DNA of 64,000 nucleotides from Chryseobacterium sp. ON_d1 (GTDB lineage: Bacteria > Bacteroidota > Bacteroidia > Flavobacteriales > Weeksellaceae), in the NCBI RefSeq assembly GCF_006829085.1, contig NZ_BJTC01000003.1:310001-374000 (forward strand), in the 5' to 3' direction. The notes below the pieces were generated by a model that did not search any database, was not told the origin of the DNA, and saw nothing but the letters and a program-made list of their open reading frames with translations. How positions within the stretch are numbered: position 1 is the first letter of the stretch; the number at the start of each line of letters is the position of its first letter. Both the position numbers and the translations under genes were made by a program. Positions 10,218-20,234 of this stretch are shown piece after piece.

Positions 10218-10715
10218 ATATATATTTATGATAAGCCTCGAGAAACAAAGATAAAATATTTTAATCGTGCCGGCAATTCTATCCTGTATATGCCTTCGGT
10301 GATCAGTATTATTTAAGGTAATAAATATGGTTATACAGATCTATATGTGGAGAGTAAGTTCATGGCAAAATTAAAGGATAGGGAATTGATATGAATTGCA
10401 TGTTTTGTATGTGTAATGATTTAAGTATTAATTTATTTTAACTATAAAAAAATAACATTAATTTATATTTTAGTTATTATTTTATTTTTAATATGGTATA
10501 AATGTAGAATTTTATTTTATTTATACTCAAGAACCCGCGAGAATGCTGACTTTTCCTGCATAATTAATAGGTGTGTGAAATAACATATACTTATGAATTT
10601 CTTTATATTGTTGAAATTCAATAGTGAAATAATGTTATTTTTTCACTATAAAATGATTTTTATATTATTTTTTTTATTAATTTGACAAAAAATTAATAAC
10701 ACTTTTTTAATAACT
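10218..10715. other. Intergenic region with hairpin
   Basis: AT-rich spacer between divergent genes. A hairpin at 10621-10649 (ATAGTGAAA paired with TTTCACTAT) lies about 65 bp before the large T9SS gene and could be a terminator or leader structure. Nothing else stands out. Confidence 0.5.
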
Positions 10716-13700
10716 ATGAAAAACAACACCTATTTTGGTAGGCAGTACATCTTCAGATGGCTACTACTATGTTGGCTTTTGGTACCATGGGTACTGCAGG
10801 CACAAGCTCGAATTACATGGACTGAACAGGTCGGATGCCAGGAATTCCGTGGCGAAAAAGAAAGTCAGGTCCCTGATAATGGGATCGCCAGTTCTTACAT
10901 CAACTCATCCCAATGCCTCCGTGTCTGTGAGAAATCAGTCACTCCTGTTAAATATGAGGTTCAGGGATCAAATGTTTCCAATGTACAGTGGACTGTTTCC
11001 GGAGGAACTGCAGCCATTTCCGGACCAGGAAATACGGTTGCGAACGTTATTTGGGGAGCGGCAGGCAGCGGTTCTTTACAGGCAGTTATCACCTACAGTG
11101 ACGGAACTATTGAAACCCAGACGATCTGTATTGAAAAGATCAACAGGCCCATCGCCAAATTTGAATTGTTAAATCTGGATTATACCGTATGTAAAAATAC
11201 AACGGTCTATTTTGATAATCTTTCTGATCAAAACGGAGGATCGGATATTATCAATTATTTCTGGGAGTTTGGAGATGGAGCTACTTCCACATCCACAGCT
11301 TTTGAACCTTCCCATACGTATACCAATCCCGGTAATTATGTTGTTCAGCTGACGGTAACGAACAAGTGCGGCTGCCAGAGCAAATATAAAAAAGAGATCA
11401 AGGTGATAAAAACGGATCCTGTACAGATCAACTGTGCTTCTGTAGTATGTGAAAACAGTTTGGAAAAATACAATGTGCAGGATAACTGTAAAGGAGAATG
11501 GAAAGTTATCGGAGGCTCAATTGTCAGCAATAATGGTAACGAAATTGAAGTGAAGTGGGATCAGGTAGATCCGCTTGATGGCTTCGGTTACGTGATGTAT
11601 CGGTCTGAATGCGGCTGCCCTGAGTGGACTACTATTAAAATTCCTGTAGTGCTAAAAAATGCGAAAGTTAATGGCCAGGCAGTAATATGTGCAGGAAAAC
11701 AGTATACTTATTCAATTCCTCAATGGCCTACAACCAGTGTTCAATGGAATGTATCAGGTCCTGCAGGAGGTATGCTGGTCAATACCCAGCAGAGAAATGA
11801 AATTGTTTTTTCAGCTACGCAACCGGGGACATATCATCTTACGGCTAATTATCTGAATACCTTATTAAAATGTGGGGGGAGTGCCTCTATCGATATCGTA
11901 GTGGAAGCACCTGTGGTGATAAGCGGAGGAACAGATGAGATCTGTGCAGAAACAAGCCAGGCATTTACAGCTACACCAAACGTACCTGTTATCTGGAAAG
12001 TAACGACAGGAGGATCTACTTATACATCTCCACCAACAACAGGTACATTTACCTACAACTTTGCAACAGCAGGTACTTATACCATTACAGCTACCAAACA
12101 AGGGGGAGGCTGCGAGAGTAATTCAAGAATCATTAAGGTACTCCCAATTCCACAGCCACCTTCCGGAACAATCTCTGGAGAAACAAAAGTGTGTCCGGGA
12201 AAACCTTATGTATATACCATCAGTTCTGTAGATGCAGGAATGATACCGGTTTGGAGTGTTACGAACGGAACAATTCAGGGCAGTAATGCCGGTTCTTCTG
12301 TAACAGTGATCTTTAACTCTGGCGCTTCATCATACACCGTTTCAGCGCAGAACAAATCAATCAGTAATGCAGGTTGCCTTTCGGCTCCTATTTCATTCAA
12401 TGTTACGGCGCTGGATCTTAACACGATTACGATCACCCCTAATTCAGGACCTTTCTGTCCGAGCAGTACCCAGACTTTCAGTGCCAATCTGAACGGTATT
12501 GTTCCCGACTTTATGGAATGGACATTCGGAAGTGCCAACTTTGGAAGTGTTATAGGAGGTCAGGGCACCGCTAATATTACGGTAAACTTCAACGAAATTT
12601 CTTCAACAAGCAACACCATGCTGAACTTAAGAGTGGTAAAATGTGGAGTAACGAAAATTATCAGCATGCCGGTATCTTTAATACCGCTTCCGGTAGTAAG
12701 CTTTACTAATATTGGAGGAGTCTGTTTAGGCTCAAACCTTTCTTTCACCGTGAATCAGGGAACAATCACTTCAGCAACAAATGTGATATTCACTTTTGCT
12801 AATGGAACTCAGTTTCCTGCAACCTTTAACCCGACCGGAGTTTACAGCTTCCCAAATAACGGATATATCCAGAACAATTCAGGAAGCAATGTTTCCCAAA
12901 CGGTTACTGTAACATATGAAGGAACTAACGGATGTAACTATAAGCCTACTGCAAGCGCAAACTTTACGATATATCCTGAAACCATTATAACAATTTCTCC
13001 GGTATATAATATCCTGGTATGTGATCCTGCAACTATGACACCATATACCCTTACGGCAAACAGTTCTACCGGGCTTACCAATATTACTTCATGGCAGTGG
13101 TTTAAAGATAATACATCTATACCAGGTGCTACTACCAACTCTTACACGATAGCTGGAGCAGGTGCTTTTGGAACCTATAAAGTACGGGCTATAGATGTTA
13201 ATGGGTGTGTGGTTTATTCACAGGACGTTAATGTGGCTCAGTTATGCCCAAGCAGCGGGACATGTACAGCAGATCCTCAGATCAGTTTTGCTGCTTCGTG
13301 GTCAGGTTGTAATACGATTTCTGTTTCAGGTTTAACCTATAACGGAACTCCTGATGAGATTCAATGGTCATCAGACAATGTTCTTACTTTAACTTCTCCT
13401 CAGGGACAGCCTACAGCTACATACCAGACTGGTCTTGCAGGGGCACATATTGTTTTTGTACGTTTGAGATACGGTGCATGCTGGTACAGCAAAGCCGTAG
13501 AAGTAAGAAAAAATTATGAGCCTAAATTCAATATCAGTACAGTGTGTAATGGAAACGGGTATAATGTGACTCTTTTCAACACTTCTACAATATTTGAGAT
13601 CAATCCGGCATCTGTTACCTACACATTCACCAGTCCCGGACAGCCAACTCAGACAGGTCAGACGGCTACATATAATAATCTGGCGCCAGGTACTTATACC

Positions 13701-15599
13701 TTCACAATGACAATGTCTGCGCCAGGGAAACCAGTGTGTACCACTACACAGACCATCACATTAGCTCCGGTTCCTAGTACCAGCTTCCTGGTTCCGGCAT
13801 GGATATGTGTACGTGAACCTATTACATTTACTGCGCCAGGATACACCCCGGCTAATACATACACATGGCTTTTTGATGGTACAGCGTATGTAGCTACCGG
13901 AGCAGGCGCTACGGTTACGTATAATACAAGTGGTGCCAAAACAGTACAGCTAAAAATCACGACCCCTAACGGATGTGTGTATACTTCACCAATTGCAAAC
14001 ATTAGCGTGAATGAAGCTTTCATTGATGGTAATATCTCACCTGTTAACGTAGTTGCCTGTGCAGGATCTGTTCCTACACTTGTATTTAATGGTTCAGTAG
14101 GAACGGCCAGCCAGTATATCTGGATGAACGGTTCCCAGCCAGTGCCGGGAGCACCAAATTCAATGACGTTCACACCTACTCAGTCGGGAACTTACTGGCC
14201 GGTACTGGTATCATCTGATGGTTGTAGAACAAGCATCATGAGTACTAAAGCAGCAACAGTGACAGTTAAAAATGTTCCCTATGTAAATATCTCAGGTAAA
14301 GCGAATATCTGTGCAGGATCTTCTGCAACACTCAGTGGTCTTGTAACTGACAATACATTAGAATACCAATGGAAAAAAGCCGGTTCAGTGGTTGTTCCAT
14401 GGACTTCTGCTCCTTATCCTATCACTTATAATACAGGAGCATTAACGGCAGGAACCTATGTTTATACACTGGAGGTAAGAACTCCAGGAACATCAGGGTG
14501 CATAAGTTCTAAAAACTTTACCCTTACAGTAAGTAATCCGCCATCATCTATTACTGCAACGTATAGTTTGGTGAGTTGCCAGCCTTATAAAATTCAGTTA
14601 ACTGCATCAGGACCATCTTCAGGAGATTATAACTGGAGCAATGGAATGTCAGGCCAGACAATCACCGTAAATGAAGGTGGTGCGTACCAGGTTATTTATA
14701 CAGCGCCAAGCGGTTGTAAAGTATCTAATTATGTAGAAGTGCCATTAAGTCTTGAAAGCCTGATGTGGGTATTCCCTACAGGATGCTATGACGAATGTAT
14801 CAGAGAGAATAACTATATCTTAGGGCCTAAAGGAGTATTTGACCACCATGACTGGCAGCTGTTCGGAAACAATATCCAGAGCGGAAACAATGACTTCATC
14901 TTTCCGCTGTACATCATTAATGCAGGAACTTACCAGTTACAGGTTAACCATTTAGGATGCCAGTACACATCCGGAACTATGAATTACTATCCGGGTAAAG
15001 AATGTGGATCCGAAGACTGTAAGATCAAAGGAGAAATTAAAGGAATGAAGTGGGTTGGAGATCATTATGCTGTTTATGGTTTTATTTACAACACAGGAAC
15101 CCAGCCGATAAGTCTTACGGTATCAAGTGTTAATGGATTCGGAATCTATGTTCCATCTATTATTACAATTCCGGCAGGAGGAATGTATGACATGAACGCA
15201 AATCCGTTGGCATTCTATCCAAACTCAAGCTTCCAGGGAGCAGATGAGATATTATTCTCTAACGAAACCTGTAAGTTTACCATTAAGGCAGTAGATCCGG
15301 ACTGGATGGGGATGAAAAATGCAGGAAGAGGTGTAAGCTCAGCTTCAGTTTCTTCTCTGAAAATGATCCCAAATCCTGCAAAGGAAAAAGTGAAAATCTC
15401 GTATAATACGGGCGATGAAAAATTACTGGCAAAACAGATTACAGTTTTTGATGCTATGGGCAATATCAAATTCCGTAAGGAACTTAAAACGGCTTCAGGA
15501 GAACTGGACGTGGAAGTTTCCAGCTGGCTGCAAGGTGTTTATATCGTTATTGTACAAACGGGAGATACATCATTACAAGGAAAACTAATTAAAAATTAG
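10716..15599 (+). CDS. Giant secreted PKD-domain protein with T9SS type A sorting tail
   Basis: A 1627-residue surface or secreted protein. The N-terminal signal peptide has a hydrophobic LLLCWLLVPWVLQAQA core. A clear PKD domain (FWEFGDGATS, residues about 165-230) is followed by many Ig/PKD-like beta repeats of roughly 80-90 residues, each rich in Thr, Gly, Asn and paired Cys (CAGKQYTYSIP, CPGKPYVYTIS). The last 80 residues form a Por-secretion tail (MIPNPAKEKVKISY ... GVYIVIVQTG ... LIKN), the signal for type IX secretion. There is no catalytic domain, so an adhesin or matrix role is likely, as for SprB-like proteins (inference). Single gene with a strong terminator. Confidence 0.9.
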   Translation: MKNNTYFGRQYIFRWLLLCWLLVPWVLQAQARITWTEQVGCQEFRGEKESQVPDNGIASSYINSSQCLRVCEKSVTPVKYEVQGSNVSNVQWTVSGGTAAISGPGNTVANVIWGAAGSGSLQAVITYSDGTIETQTICIEKINRPIAKFELLNLDYTVCKNTTVYFDNLSDQNGGSDIINYFWEFGDGATSTSTAFEPSHTYTNPGNYVVQLTVTNKCGCQSKYKKEIKVIKTDPVQINCASVVCENSLEKYNVQDNCKGEWKVIGGSIVSNNGNEIEVKWDQVDPLDGFGYVMYRSECGCPEWTTIKIPVVLKNAKVNGQAVICAGKQYTYSIPQWPTTSVQWNVSGPAGGMLVNTQQRNEIVFSATQPGTYHLTANYLNTLLKCGGSASIDIVVEAPVVISGGTDEICAETSQAFTATPNVPVIWKVTTGGSTYTSPPTTGTFTYNFATAGTYTITATKQGGGCESNSRIIKVLPIPQPPSGTISGETKVCPGKPYVYTISSVDAGMIPVWSVTNGTIQGSNAGSSVTVIFNSGASSYTVSAQNKSISNAGCLSAPISFNVTALDLNTITITPNSGPFCPSSTQTFSANLNGIVPDFMEWTFGSANFGSVIGGQGTANITVNFNEISSTSNTMLNLRVVKCGVTKIISMPVSLIPLPVVSFTNIGGVCLGSNLSFTVNQGTITSATNVIFTFANGTQFPATFNPTGVYSFPNNGYIQNNSGSNVSQTVTVTYEGTNGCNYKPTASANFTIYPETIITISPVYNILVCDPATMTPYTLTANSSTGLTNITSWQWFKDNTSIPGATTNSYTIAGAGAFGTYKVRAIDVNGCVVYSQDVNVAQLCPSSGTCTADPQISFAASWSGCNTISVSGLTYNGTPDEIQWSSDNVLTLTSPQGQPTATYQTGLAGAHIVFVRLRYGACWYSKAVEVRKNYEPKFNISTVCNGNGYNVTLFNTSTIFEINPASVTYTFTSPGQPTQTGQTATYNNLAPGTYTFTMTMSAPGKPVCTTTQTITLAPVPSTSFLVPAWICVREPITFTAPGYTPANTYTWLFDGTAYVATGAGATVTYNTSGAKTVQLKITTPNGCVYTSPIANISVNEAFIDGNISPVNVVACAGSVPTLVFNGSVGTASQYIWMNGSQPVPGAPNSMTFTPTQSGTYWPVLVSSDGCRTSIMSTKAATVTVKNVPYVNISGKANICAGSSATLSGLVTDNTLEYQWKKAGSVVVPWTSAPYPITYNTGALTAGTYVYTLEVRTPGTSGCISSKNFTLTVSNPPSSITATYSLVSCQPYKIQLTASGPSSGDYNWSNGMSGQTITVNEGGAYQVIYTAPSGCKVSNYVEVPLSLESLMWVFPTGCYDECIRENNYILGPKGVFDHHDWQLFGNNIQSGNNDFIFPLYIINAGTYQLQVNHLGCQYTSGTMNYYPGKECGSEDCKIKGEIKGMKWVGDHYAVYGFIYNTGTQPISLTVSSVNGFGIYVPSIITIPAGGMYDMNANPLAFYPNSSFQGADEILFSNETCKFTIKAVDPDWMGMKNAGRGVSSASVSSLKMIPNPAKEKVKISYNTGDEKLLAKQITVFDAMGNIKFRKELKTASGELDVEVSSWLQGVYIVIVQTGDTSLQGKLIKN

Positions 15600-15611
15600 T
15601 AGCTTATAAAG

Positions 15612-15642
15612 CAGTGTTCTCTTCGGAGAGCACTGTTTTTTT
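15612..15642 (+). terminator. Rho-independent terminator (UUCG loop)
   Basis: CAGTGTTCTC / GAGAGCACTG 10-bp stem around a TTCG tetraloop followed by seven T residues, 13 nt after the stop of the PKD protein. Confidence 0.93.
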
Positions 15643-15669
15643 ATAGTATGTTATAATTAAATGATTTTT

Positions 15670-17532
15670 ATGATACAATTAAAAAACAAACTCTGGGGAT
15701 TGCTTCTTATGATGCCGGTATTATCTTTTAGTCAGACTTACCAATGGCAATGGGCAAAACAGGCTGGTGGACAATCTGGTTCTGCCGATCCGGGATTTAA
15801 TTACCAATTTGATGAATCTATCCGGGATATTGTTGTTGATAATAATAACAACACCTATTATCTCGCAAGTGTATGGAATGGTGATCAAAATTTGAACGGT
15901 GTATCTGTTCCTAATTATGGACTTCGTGATCTTATTTTGTTTGCCACAGACTGTCAGGGTAATACATTATGGTCTACCGTTATCGGAGGGTCAGAAGATG
16001 GAGAAAATGCCTGGCATATTGAAGTGGATAATAATGGTGGATTATATGTAATGGCTACTCTTTATAATAATTCATATAGTGGAGATCCAACTGCTGTTCC
16101 TATGCATTTTGATGCTGCTCATACACTGCCTTTGTATACCTATTATGATCAGACGGTAGAACCCGCACATAAAGCAGGTTATCTGCTTAAATATAAAACG
16201 GCTGATGGAACACTGGATTGGAGTAAGGCTTTACAGGGAGATGTCAGTTATCTTAGCAGACGTTGTGATGTACAGATGATGTATATGGATTCATCCAAAA
16301 ATATTCATGCTATTATGGGTTTCAGAGCAGGTACTCATTTAAATGGTTTGATTACAGTGCCTTCAACATTCACTACATCGTTGCAGTATTATCTGGTCAA
16401 ATTTAACTATGACAATGGGAATATGACACCTGCAACACCTTTGTTACTTCCTATTACAGGAGGATTAACAGCGGGAGGAACAGATGGTAAAGTGAATCTG
16501 CTGTATGATGAAACTTTAAACAGGTATTATCTGGCTGGTAAAAGAATGGTTGGAAACTATAGCAGTAATATGGAGAGCTTTTCATACAATAACGTTCCGT
16601 TTACAAAAAATGCCTATCTGCTTGCGTTTAATGGCAGTACCGGGGCAGAATTATGGAGAAAAGAATTTGATAACAGCTTACCTGGGTTTATGGATGATGA
16701 AATTCATTCTGTTATCAAAGCTGCAGGTTCTTCAGATATTTATATTTCAGGACGTTATTTTTCAGGAACGGTTCCTACAACTTTCGGAAGTTACTCTTTT
16801 CCTGTCCAAATATATCAGGGGCAAACTCCTTTTGTGATGAAGCTTAATGCTGATGGGATAGTACAATGGGCGAAGGTTCCCGACGGGCTTACCAGTTTTT
16901 CTGCTTACCGCTTTATGAAAGGCAAAATTGCACTTAACGGGAATGAATTAGCATTTGCTAAAGGAAGCTGGAATGAAATTTGGGGAGCTTTTTCAATGAC
17001 ACGTCCAAATTCGGATTTGTCTGATCCTTTGTTAGTGCGTTTTAATAAAGATACAGGAATGGTAATAGGTACCGGGGAGATTCACAGTAACTTTCAGATT
17101 CAGGATGAATTTACAGCGATTGCTGTAGACAAGAACGGGAATTATGTTTTAGGGGGTCTTTTTCATGACCAGCTGTTTACAGAATCCAATGATAATGTCA
17201 ATACGATGACAGTCAATGTAACGGGAGGGAAGTCCCAGTCTTTTATTACAAAATATTCCAAATCGGCATGCAGTCAGATGTCGGTAGAGGAAACGGCTGT
17301 CCAGGCAGGAATACAATTATATCCGAATCCGGTTCAGGATGTGCTTAGCATCCGGAGTAAGGAGCCTTTGATTTCCTATGAAATTTTTGGACCGACAGGA
17401 CAGCAGGTACAACAGGGAGCTCTGAATATGATGCAGGAGCAGGTGGTAGTATCTTCTCTTCAGACAGGAGTATATTACATTAAACTCAAAACCAAATCTT
17501 CGACAGTAACAGAGAAAATATTGAAGAAGTAA
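15670..17532 (+). CDS. Secreted beta-propeller-like protein with T9SS sorting tail
   Basis: About 620 residues with a signal peptide (LLLMMPVLSFSQ), a body of repeated propeller-like strands (LVKFNYDNG, LLAFNGSTGAELW, VMKLNADGIVQWAK, AVDKNGNYVLGG) similar to SBBP-repeat proteins, and a C-terminal type A sorting domain (IQLYPNPVQDVLSI ... GVYYIKLKT ... EKILKK). It is probably exported through the T9SS and kept on the cell surface or released. Function unknown. It follows the giant PKD gene in the same direction but each gene has its own terminator, so they are probably separate units. An ATG three codons upstream is an alternative start. Confidence 0.88.
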   Translation: MIQLKNKLWGLLLMMPVLSFSQTYQWQWAKQAGGQSGSADPGFNYQFDESIRDIVVDNNNNTYYLASVWNGDQNLNGVSVPNYGLRDLILFATDCQGNTLWSTVIGGSEDGENAWHIEVDNNGGLYVMATLYNNSYSGDPTAVPMHFDAAHTLPLYTYYDQTVEPAHKAGYLLKYKTADGTLDWSKALQGDVSYLSRRCDVQMMYMDSSKNIHAIMGFRAGTHLNGLITVPSTFTTSLQYYLVKFNYDNGNMTPATPLLLPITGGLTAGGTDGKVNLLYDETLNRYYLAGKRMVGNYSSNMESFSYNNVPFTKNAYLLAFNGSTGAELWRKEFDNSLPGFMDDEIHSVIKAAGSSDIYISGRYFSGTVPTTFGSYSFPVQIYQGQTPFVMKLNADGIVQWAKVPDGLTSFSAYRFMKGKIALNGNELAFAKGSWNEIWGAFSMTRPNSDLSDPLLVRFNKDTGMVIGTGEIHSNFQIQDEFTAIAVDKNGNYVLGGLFHDQLFTESNDNVNTMTVNVTGGKSQSFITKYSKSACSQMSVEETAVQAGIQLYPNPVQDVLSIRSKEPLISYEIFGPTGQQVQQGALNMMQEQVVVSSLQTGVYYIKLKTKSSTVTEKILKK

Positions 17533-17567
17533 ACTCAAAACTGAAAATCACTAACTTTATATATAAG

Positions 17568-17599
17568 CAGTGTTCTCCGAAAGAGGATACTGTTTTTTT
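17568..17599 (+). terminator. Rho-independent terminator
   Basis: CAGTGTTCTC / GAGGATACTG stem with a short CGAAA loop and seven T residues, 35 nt after the propeller-like gene. Its 5' arm is identical to that of the terminator at 15612. Confidence 0.88.
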
Positions 17600-17690
17600 A
17601 TGACTCGGTCTGTCGGTTCAGAGTATATATTTGTTCGCAATTTTACAATTTTTTACCTGTAGGAAAGATTTGCTTTGTAAAAAAAATAAA

Positions 17691-18140
17691 ATGAAAAAAT
17701 TACTTATTCTAAGCGGATTACTCATGTTCACATTCTGGTGTAATGCTCAGGCTAAAGGCCCTGTGAACGCTGTAAGAAAAACTATTGAAGCCAGTAACGC
17801 AGTTTATGCTGATCTGGCTAATAAAGATGACGGATCAATCCTCACCAGGTATACCGGCGATGCCTGTCTGTTTCCTCCCAATGCAGCACCGGTATGCGGA
17901 AGAGAAGCTATACTTGGTTTCTTTAAGAACGGACCAAAGGTACATGTTAAGTTCACGATTCAGAATTTATATGGAGATGGAAAAACGGCAGTTACTGAAG
18001 AAAGTTATTATGAGATGACAGATTTAGAAGGTAAAAAAATGGATGACGGAAAGGTGATTGTGATCTGGAAGAATACAAAAGACGGCTGGAAGATGCACAG
18101 GGATATGTTCAGCAGTAATCATCCTGTGAAACCGAATTAA
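17691..18140 (+). CDS. Exported SnoaL-like / DUF4440 protein
   Basis: About 149 residues with a signal peptide (LLILSGLLMFTFWCNAQA). The mature part has the NTF2-like pattern: a helical start (AVRKTIEASNAVYADLANKDDG), RYTGDACLFPPNAAPVCGREAILGFF and a C-terminal strand VIVIWKNTKDGWKMHRDMFSSN. Such SnoaL-like domains bind small hydrophobic ligands or act as isomerase folds. The exact role is unknown. The start is set at the ATG before KKLLIL, because upstream codons give no signal sequence. Its stop overlaps the converging AraC gene by 4 bp. Confidence 0.82.
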   Translation: MKKLLILSGLLMFTFWCNAQAKGPVNAVRKTIEASNAVYADLANKDDGSILTRYTGDACLFPPNAAPVCGREAILGFFKNGPKVHVKFTIQNLYGDGKTAVTEESYYEMTDLEGKKMDDGKVIVIWKNTKDGWKMHRDMFSSNHPVKPN

Positions 18141-18955
18141 AAACCAATATTGAGAGCCTGCTGGAGATCTGTATCGTTTTTGATCAGCGACAGCCTGGTT
18201 GCAGAAGGGGGAATGCCGGTGAACTTTTTAAACTCTTTGATAAAATGGGCCTGATCGTAATACCCGCATTCATAAGCTATGGCTGTAAGAGATTCCGAAG
18301 TATTGAGCACGTTGTGCAGGCTTTTGTTAAACCGGATTACGGCTGCAAAAGCTGACGGACTTATCCCTATGTTCATAAGGTAAAGCTTTTGGATATATCG
18401 TTCTGATAATCCTGAACTTTTTGCGAGAGCAGGTAAATTCAGCTGATAATGGTCCATGATAAGCTGTTGGCTGAGGGTTTGAACTGTTGTTGCTTTCTTT
18501 AGTCTGGATTCATTTTTTTTCAGTTGCTGAAGAAAATAAATTTCTAAAATATTGATTTTGGAGGAGAGGTTTTCAGCCTGCATTATGCGGTCATACAAAT
18601 CTCTGCTTTCGCTTTTTGCAATGTCATACATATCAGTAGCATAGTTTGTGAATTCTGATAGGGGATCAGAAAAAAATAAAGTGCTGGCATAAGGATAAAT
18701 CCTTGCGATAAGCACCGAAGTTCCCTTTGCAGCTGTAAGCCGTGTGGGAAGGGTAAGATGTCCCAGCAGTTCTATATCCGGGGTGTCCTTTTGCTTTCCA
18801 TTGATGATAGTTGCTGCAAAACCTCCGGAAATGTTAATGATCAGATCAACATATCCGCTCGGGTAAAATACTTCATCTTTGAGGGCCTTTTCAATCGTAA
18901 TAACGGTGTAACTTTTTATATAAGGCGCTAAGCGGGGAGAAGGGAGAATCTGCAT
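18137..18955 (-). CDS. AraC-family transcriptional regulator
   Basis: A 272-residue regulator. The N-terminal part (PSPRLAPYIKSYTVI ... FYPSGYVDLIINISG) matches the DUF6597-type sensor region. The C-terminal about 100 residues carry the two AraC helix-turn-helix motifs (LPALAKSSGLSERYIQKLY and LTAIAYECGYYDQAHFIKEFKKFTG). The ligand is unknown. It converges with the SnoaL-like gene and may control that gene or the divergent DUF1826-type gene (inference from position). Confidence 0.9.
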   Translation of the reverse strand: MQILPSPRLAPYIKSYTVITIEKALKDEVFYPSGYVDLIINISGGFAATIINGKQKDTPDIELLGHLTLPTRLTAAKGTSVLIARIYPYASTLFFSDPLSEFTNYATDMYDIAKSESRDLYDRIMQAENLSSKINILEIYFLQQLKKNESRLKKATTVQTLSQQLIMDHYQLNLPALAKSSGLSERYIQKLYLMNIGISPSAFAAVIRFNKSLHNVLNTSESLTAIAYECGYYDQAHFIKEFKKFTGIPPSATRLSLIKNDTDLQQALNIGF

Positions 18956-19107
18956 AGCTGTTTTTGGGGTTAATTGACTGATGGATCATTAATTCGAAGT
19001 TAGGAATAAATACAATACGAATAAAAAAAGAGTATATTAAAATAAAAATAACCATTTAAAAATCTATCAGAATTTTTTATAGTCAAGATTTTAAATAACC
19101 TATTCCG

Positions 19108-19115
19108 TATTTTTG
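19108..19115 (+). promoter_or_regulatory. Bacteroidota -7 box (TATTTTTG)
   Basis: TATTTTTG fits TAnnTTTG and lies 35 bp before the start of the DUF1826-type gene. No convincing -33 TTG at the usual spacing. Confidence 0.45.
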
Positions 19116-19150
19116 TAAAAAAATAAGCCGCTGAAAGGTTTCTCAAAATT

Positions 19151-19849
19151 ATGAACAATACATTTTCCGGGCATCATCAAATTGATGTGGTCTCTTCTTT
19201 TTCTGAACTTGTAAATACTCAGTTTCATGGAACCGTGAATGCAATTTGCTGGCATAGAAATTTAGCCGGGGATTTTAAAGAAATTGTCTCCAATCTTCAG
19301 TTAAAAGATAATATTACAGTAGTTTCCGCTAAAGATCTGCTGGCATTGCAATTATCAGATGAAGGAAATCTGGCAAGAGAAACCATCTTAAAGGATTTGG
19401 AATTATTGACCGATTGGGGAGCTTCTCCAGTTCTTAATTTACTTAAATGTTATGAGCGGGATGAAGAACTCGGTTTTATATCAACGGATGTATATTCCTA
19501 TCATGTAGATCGTTCACCCATTGGTACAGATACTTTCCTTTGTACGTATCACGGAGCAGCCAGTGATATTATTCCCAATGATCAGGCTGAACAGAAAATT
19601 TTAGTTCCTGAAATACGTGAACAGCTCAAACAGTTACACGGAGGTCCTGAAGAAGAATTTGAAGATTTCCTGAAAGATTATTTCTTTGATCTTCATTACC
19701 AGCCTAAGCCTGGTGCAGAGCCGGTCAATTTAGAGACGGGTCATCTCTGGCGAATTGCAGTAGATCATCCTGAGCAGCAGGTATTGCCCTGTGTACACAG
19801 AGCTCCTGTGGAAAATGATGGTGAATACCGGCTGTTACTGATTTGCTGA
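19151..19849 (+). CDS. DUF1826-family protein
   Basis: A 232-residue cytosolic protein. The C-terminal half carries the family-like signatures VDRSPIGTDTFLCTYHG (about residues 118-134) and GHLWRIAVDHPEQQVLPCVHRAP. The H-x-D arrangement in YHVDRSP followed by a later His resembles the metal triad of 2-oxoglutarate-dependent oxygenases, but I cannot confirm that fold. No signal peptide or membrane segment. Monocistronic. The DUF1826 assignment is from memory of the motif and is moderately secure; the function is unknown. Confidence 0.65.
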   Translation: MNNTFSGHHQIDVVSSFSELVNTQFHGTVNAICWHRNLAGDFKEIVSNLQLKDNITVVSAKDLLALQLSDEGNLARETILKDLELLTDWGASPVLNLLKCYERDEELGFISTDVYSYHVDRSPIGTDTFLCTYHGAASDIIPNDQAEQKILVPEIREQLKQLHGGPEEEFEDFLKDYFFDLHYQPKPGAEPVNLETGHLWRIAVDHPEQQVLPCVHRAPVENDGEYRLLLIC

Positions 19850-20234
19850 TGATTTATTTTTAAAATACTTGAGTTCACTTAATAAGTTTAAGATGATACT
19901 GCAGAAAAGCTCACATAAGATGAAAATCAAAGATTTTCACAAAACTTAGGGATGCTTTATTACGTAAAAGGTCTGGTTCTGAAAAAACTTAAGTGTTTAA
20001 AACCTGATTGAAGAACACAGAAAAAAATAACCATGCACAAAATATTTTCCAGATAACAATATCAAAATACAAATGTTTTTAATGAACTGGTGGCTAACCG
20101 GGGTGCATAATCAGCGATAGAAAAACATCGCGGATACCTTTCGTGATGAACTTTCCAGCACAATGAATTTGGATTTTTCAGCAAAACATGCTACTGACTT
20201 TTCCAGCGATCTTTGCATTATAAATTCAAAGAAT
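19850..20234. other. Intergenic region
   Basis: No RNA gene, hairpin terminator or clear promoter recognised. An in-frame ATG at 20163 would add 24 unconserved-looking residues to the SDR protein and was not chosen. Confidence 0.4.

Noticed and set aside
13694-14173. 159-codon antisense frame inside the giant PKD gene
   Set aside because: It mirrors the Thr/Gly-rich codons of the real gene, with no start signals or domain features.
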